Part shown: one piece after another, positions 6,983-8,974 of the stretch
Position numbering within the stretch: the stretch's first letter is position 1
How the letters are laid out: every line of letters starts with the position of its first letter
DNA from: an uncultured Actinomycetes bacterium
GTDB lineage: Bacteria > Actinomycetota > Thermoleophilia > Gaiellales > Gaiellaceae
Direction of reading: 5' to 3'
Assembly (NCBI GenBank): GCA_903930195.1
Contig: CAIYXH010000232.1
Span: 1 to 8,974, forward strand
DNA length: 8,974 nucleotides
Made by a program: the position numbers and the translations under genes
Notes under the pieces: model-generated
Told to the model about the DNA's origin: nothing
The model's input: only the letters and a program-made list of their open reading frames with translations
The model's database searches: none

Positions 6983-7019
6983 CCAACCAAGCCTCTGGCG
7001 TCATTGCGAGACGGGGGAT

Positions 7020-7025
7020 TAGCCT
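7020..7025 (+). promoter_or_regulatory. Predicted leaderless promoter -10 (TAGCCT) of the acetyltransferase
   Basis: TAGCCT is followed by 6 bases (tggagg) and the ATG at 7032. The GGAGG in those 6 bases touches the start codon directly, too close to act as a Shine-Dalgarno, which favours a leaderless start. TTGCGA at 7004 is too near (10-base spacer) to be a normal -35. Confidence 0.48.
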
Positions 7026-7031
7026 TGGAGG

Positions 7032-7592
7032 ATGGCCGAGCTGTCCACCCCTCGACTCACGCTCAGGCAGTGGCGGAGCGACGATCTCGAACCGTTCGCC
7101 GCGCTCAACGCAGATCCGGAGGTCATGCGCTTCTTCCCGGCTGCTCTCTCCCGCGAGGAGAGCGATGCCTTGGCAACACGCGCCCGTGTCGGGATCGACA
7201 AACGCGGGTGGGGTCTCTGGGCAGTCGAGGTTGCGGAGTCGTCTGCGTTCATCGGCTTCGTCGGCCTTGCGGAGCCTCGGTTCGACGCGCATTTCACGCC
7301 CGCTGTCGAGGTGGGCTGGCGTCTCGCCCGGAGCGCGTGGGGGAAGGGCTATGCGACGGAGGCCGGACGCGCCGCGGTGGAGCATGGCTTCGACGAGCTC
7401 GGGCTTCGGGAGATCGTCTCCCTGACCGCCGTTCTCAACGAGCGATCGCGCCGTGTGATGGAGCGGTTGGGGATGTCCCACGATCCAGCGGACGACTTCG
7501 ATCACCCGTCTGTGCTGGTTGGGCCGCTCCGCCCTCATGTGCTCTATCGCCTCCGTCGCGACGCGCTCGCCCAGCCTAGATTTCGCACGTGA
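7032..7592 (+). CDS. GNAT-family N-acetyltransferase, RimJ/RimL type
   Basis: The 186-residue protein has the acetyltransferase layout of the RimJ/RimL (Acetyltransf_3) group. It begins with the family-typical STPRLTLRQWRSDDL (5-19), followed by the core strands FIGFVGLAEP (73-82) and VEVGWRLARSAWGKGYATEA (92-111). The latter holds the acetyl-CoA pyrophosphate loop as R-S-A-W-G-K-G-Y-A. Motif B follows as LNERSRRVMERLGM (135-148). Such enzymes transfer acetyl groups from acetyl-CoA to N-terminal or small-molecule amines; the substrate here cannot be told. The gene is a separate unit after the purine operon and the decayed gene. Its stop is overlapped by the next gene's GTG. The start at 7032 gives the normal short family N-terminus and matches the promoter geometry. 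Confidence 0.88.
   Translation: MAELSTPRLTLRQWRSDDLEPFAALNADPEVMRFFPAALSREESDALATRARVGIDKRGWGLWAVEVAESSAFIGFVGLAEPRFDAHFTPAVEVGWRLARSAWGKGYATEAGRAAVEHGFDELGLREIVSLTAVLNERSRRVMERLGMSHDPADDFDHPSVLVGPLRPHVLYRLRRDALAQPRFRT
7577..7582 (+). promoter_or_regulatory. Predicted internal leaderless promoter -10 (TAGATT) of the small membrane protein gene
   Basis: TAGATT lies inside the last codons of the acetyltransferase gene and is followed by exactly 6 bases before the GTG at 7589, the same geometry as the other units. It would let the membrane protein be made independently of the acetyltransferase despite their overlapping codons. Confidence 0.4.
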
Positions 7593-7828
7593 TCGTGCTC
7601 CGACGCTACTGGGAATGGCTCGGCCGACACCTCCGGCTCTCTCAGCCCGGCCGGGCGCTGTTCTCCGCCGCACTCCTCCTCGGGGTGGCACAGATCGCTT
7701 TCGTCCGCGCCCAGGGCGACCGGGAAGGTGGCGCACCTGCTGTCGTCCTCGCGCTCGTGCTGCTGGGCGTGGTGGCCATTGATGCCGTCGGCCGTAGCGT
7801 CGTCGCCGTCGTGCGTCGCTTGGCCTGA
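7589..7828 (+). CDS. Small two-helix membrane protein of unknown function
   Basis: The 79-residue protein has a basic, aromatic N-terminal segment (RRYWEWLGRHLR, 5-16) and two hydrophobic stretches likely to span the membrane, about residues 22-39 and 49-69. A short charged loop (AQGDREGG) separates them, and the tail ends in RRLA. By the positive-inside rule both ends would face the cytoplasm. I do not recognise the family. The GTG at 7589 overlaps the acetyltransferase stop (GTGA), so it may be translationally coupled, and a TAnnnT motif exactly 6 bases upstream also allows separate leaderless expression. It ends 15 bases from the stop of the convergent transporter gene. The coherent hydrophobic pattern and the start context argue that it is real, but its small size keeps confidence moderate. 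Confidence 0.68.
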   Translation: MIVLRRYWEWLGRHLRLSQPGRALFSAALLLGVAQIAFVRAQGDREGGAPAVVLALVLLGVVAIDAVGRSVVAVVRRLA

Positions 7829-7829
7829 A

Positions 7830-7860
7830 CCGAGCTCGCGGGATCACCCCGCGTCTTCGG
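7830..7860. terminator. GC-rich hairpin between convergent genes, possible bidirectional terminator
   Basis: CGCGGG (7837-7842) pairs with CCCGCG (7848-7853) around a 5-base loop, and CCGA (7830-7833) pairs with TCGG (7857-7860) outside a small internal loop. It overlaps the 3' end of the transporter gene and lies 2 bases after the stop of the small membrane gene. Neither side has a T-run, so it is not a textbook intrinsic terminator. Confidence 0.4.
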
Positions 7861-8725
7861 CGACCGGCGTGCCCGGCGGCTCCTGCCGCACGACCACCGC
7901 CACCGCCGCGACGACGATCGCCGCGCCGAGCAGCACCAACCCGTCCAGGTGCTCGCCGCGGAAGAGCACGCCGAGGACGATCGCCACCACCGGGTTCACG
8001 TACGCGTAGGTCGCCACGAGCCCGAGGGGCGCCCGAGCCAGGAGCCAGGTGTACGAGGTGTAGCCGACGATCGAGCCGATCGTGACCAGGTAGATCCAGC
8101 CTGCGATCGACGTGCCCGACGGCGAGATCGACCCCGCGGTCCAGATCCCGGCCGGGAGCATGACGAAGCCGCCGATGAGCATCTCCCACGCGGTCGCGGT
8201 GAACGGGTTCGACGGCATCGGCAGCCGGGCCGACCCGTACGACCCGAACGACCACATCACCGCCGAGACGACGCAGAGCACGATCCCCGCCGTCGTCGCG
8301 CCGCCCGACGGCCGCGCGAGCACCGCGACGCCGACGAAGCCGACCCCGACGCCCGCGAGCGCCTTCACGTTCATCCGTTCGCGCGCGAACAGCCGCAGCA
8401 GCACGACCCAGAGCGGCACCGAGGCGATCAGCAGCGAGGCGAGCCCGATCGGCACGTCCTCCTCGGCGTAGAAGAGGACGGCGTTCGCGCCGGGCAGCAG
8501 GCAGCCGACGAGCGCGCACGACCCGAGCTCCCGCCAGGAGACGCGCATCGAACCGCCGCGCAGCAGCAGGATCCCGGCCATCAACGTGCCGGCGGCGATG
8601 AACCGCGTCGCGACCGCGAAGAGCGGCGGGATCGTCTCGACCGCGACGGCGATCGCGAGGTACGTCGACCCCCAGATGATGTAGACCGACCAGAGGGCCG
8701 CCCACACCTTGCCGTTCGCGCTCAC
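7844..8725 (-). CDS. EamA/DMT-family transporter (drug/metabolite exporter, YedA-like)
   Basis: The 293-residue inner-membrane protein consists of two EamA repeats with about ten predicted transmembrane helices (roughly 8-28, 34-55, 68-88, 92-111, 120-138, 145-163, 178-198, 208-229, 234-256, 262-279). LWSVYIIWGSTYLAI (11-25) is the typical first helix of this family. LVATYAYVNPVVAIVLGVLFRGE (237-259) carries the conserved Y-V-N-P and G-E pattern of the second repeat. The family exports amino acids, metabolites or drugs; the substrate cannot be read from sequence. The GTG at 8725 is the only plausible start, since the frame upstream has none, and it has neither a Shine-Dalgarno nor a TAnnnT motif. 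It lies 22 bases after the VOC gene stop on the same strand, so the two may be co-transcribed. The tail (EPPGTPVAEDAG) is hydrophilic. Confidence 0.9.
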   Translation of the reverse strand: MSANGKVWAALWSVYIIWGSTYLAIAVAVETIPPLFAVATRFIAAGTLMAGILLLRGGSMRVSWRELGSCALVGCLLPGANAVLFYAEEDVPIGLASLLIASVPLWVVLLRLFARERMNVKALAGVGVGFVGVAVLARPSGGATTAGIVLCVVSAVMWSFGSYGSARLPMPSNPFTATAWEMLIGGFVMLPAGIWTAGSISPSGTSIAGWIYLVTIGSIVGYTSYTWLLARAPLGLVATYAYVNPVVAIVLGVLFRGEHLDGLVLLGAAIVVAAVAVVVRQEPPGTPVAEDAG

Positions 8726-8737
8726 GGGAACCGCAGG

Positions 8738-8768
8738 GACGAATCGGTCAAACGGTGACCGATTCGTC
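8738..8768. repeat. Perfect 13-bp inverted repeat, 5-base loop, spanning the VOC stop codon
   Basis: GACGAATCGGTCA (8738-8750) is the exact reverse complement of TGACCGATTCGTC (8756-8768), with AACGG between. The VOC stop codon (8750-8748 on the minus strand) closes the downstream arm, and the arm on the transporter side ends 12 bases before the transporter GTG. It could be an RNA hairpin that ends or attenuates VOC transcription, or an operator. No T-run follows on either strand. Confidence 0.6.
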
Positions 8769-8974
8769 GCTCTCGAAGACGCCGAAGTCGTTGCCTTCGG
8801 AGTCGGTGCAGGCGCTGAACCAGCCGGTGCCCGGGATCGGCAGCTTGTCGCTCGCCGAGCCGCCGGCCTCGCGGATCTTCGTCATCGTCGCGTCGATGTC
8901 CTCGGTGTCGAAGTAGACCTTGAGCCCGCGCGCGTCGTCGCTCGCCGTGAAGATCGCGCCGCCCTCGCCCTCCG
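8748..8974 (-). CDS. VOC-family (glyoxalase/bleomycin-resistance-like) protein, C-terminal fragment
   Basis: The last 74 codons of a minus-strand gene cut by the right edge are visible. The peptide runs from GEGGAIFTA through LKVYFDTEDIDATMTKIREAGG (17-38) and IPGTGWFSACTDSEGNDFGVFESD (46-69). This is the usual C-terminal half of a vicinal oxygen chelate fold: a strand giving V-Y-F/V, a helix with the I-x-A-x-x-x-x-I-x-x-x-G-G pattern, then a G-W/x-D-x-E-G-N-x-x-G strand pair. In VOC proteins of this type, which include many single-domain dioxygenase or resistance-like proteins, the function is not predictable from the fold. It ends at TGA 8750-8748, within a 13-bp inverted repeat, and lies 22 bases upstream of the transporter gene on the same strand. 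Confidence 0.85.
   Translation of the reverse strand, partial: EGEGGAIFTASDDARGLKVYFDTEDIDATMTKIREAGGSASDKLPIPGTGWFSACTDSEGNDFGVFESDESVTV

Noticed and set aside
6591..7022. A single 143-codon open frame taken as an intact gene
   Set aside because: Only its first 6-7 codons and its middle part look protein-like. The rest is Ser/Arg-rich shadow, and better protein-like sequence lies in a neighbouring frame at both ends.
7026..7031. TGGAGG as the Shine-Dalgarno of the acetyltransferase
   Set aside because: It abuts the ATG with no spacer, so it cannot pair normally while the start codon is in the P site.
1..8974. CRISPR arrays, tRNA or rRNA genes, insertion sequences, phage or attachment sites
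   Set aside because: No regularly spaced repeats, cloverleaf-like sequence, transposase frame or terminal inverted repeat was seen on reading both strands.

Overview
This is a high-GC stretch whose gene families, GTG/ATG 4-base start-stop overlaps and apparent leaderless starts suggest an actinobacterial chromosome, perhaps Thermoleophilia-like. That placement is inferred from style only; there is no rRNA or other marker gene in the window.

Bases 1-6570 are a purine-catabolism locus built as two divergent operons that share a 23-base intergenic region (3085-3107). The minus-strand arm encodes adenine deaminase, then an amidohydrolase best read as 8-oxoguanine deaminase, then the first 28 codons of 5-hydroxyisourate hydrolase, which runs off the left edge. 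The plus-strand arm encodes the three subunits of a molybdenum xanthine dehydrogenase in the order FAD, 2Fe-2S, Mo. Together they would turn adenine into hypoxanthine, oxidise hypoxanthine and xanthine to urate, turn 8-oxoguanine directly into urate, and process the product of urate oxidation. The urate-oxidising enzyme itself is not in the window and may lie past the left edge.

Bases 6571-7031 hold a decayed small gene of unknown family. It can be followed through three frame changes and still has a promoter-like motif at its ancestral start. Next are a GNAT acetyltransferase of the RimJ/RimL type and a small two-helix membrane protein that overlaps its stop codon. A hairpin lies between these and the convergent, minus-strand EamA/DMT transporter. 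The right edge carries the C-terminal part of a VOC (glyoxalase-like) protein, whose stop codon sits inside a perfect 13-bp inverted repeat.

The most interesting signal is regulatory. Five starts (adenine deaminase, xdhB, the decayed gene, the acetyltransferase and the small membrane protein) each have a TAnnnT hexamer ending 6 or 7 bases before the start codon, and none has a usable Shine-Dalgarno sequence. This is the geometry of leaderless mRNAs. At the divergent purine promoter the two opposite hexamers share one TA step at the centre of an 18-base dyad, so one compact element could both fire and control the two arms.
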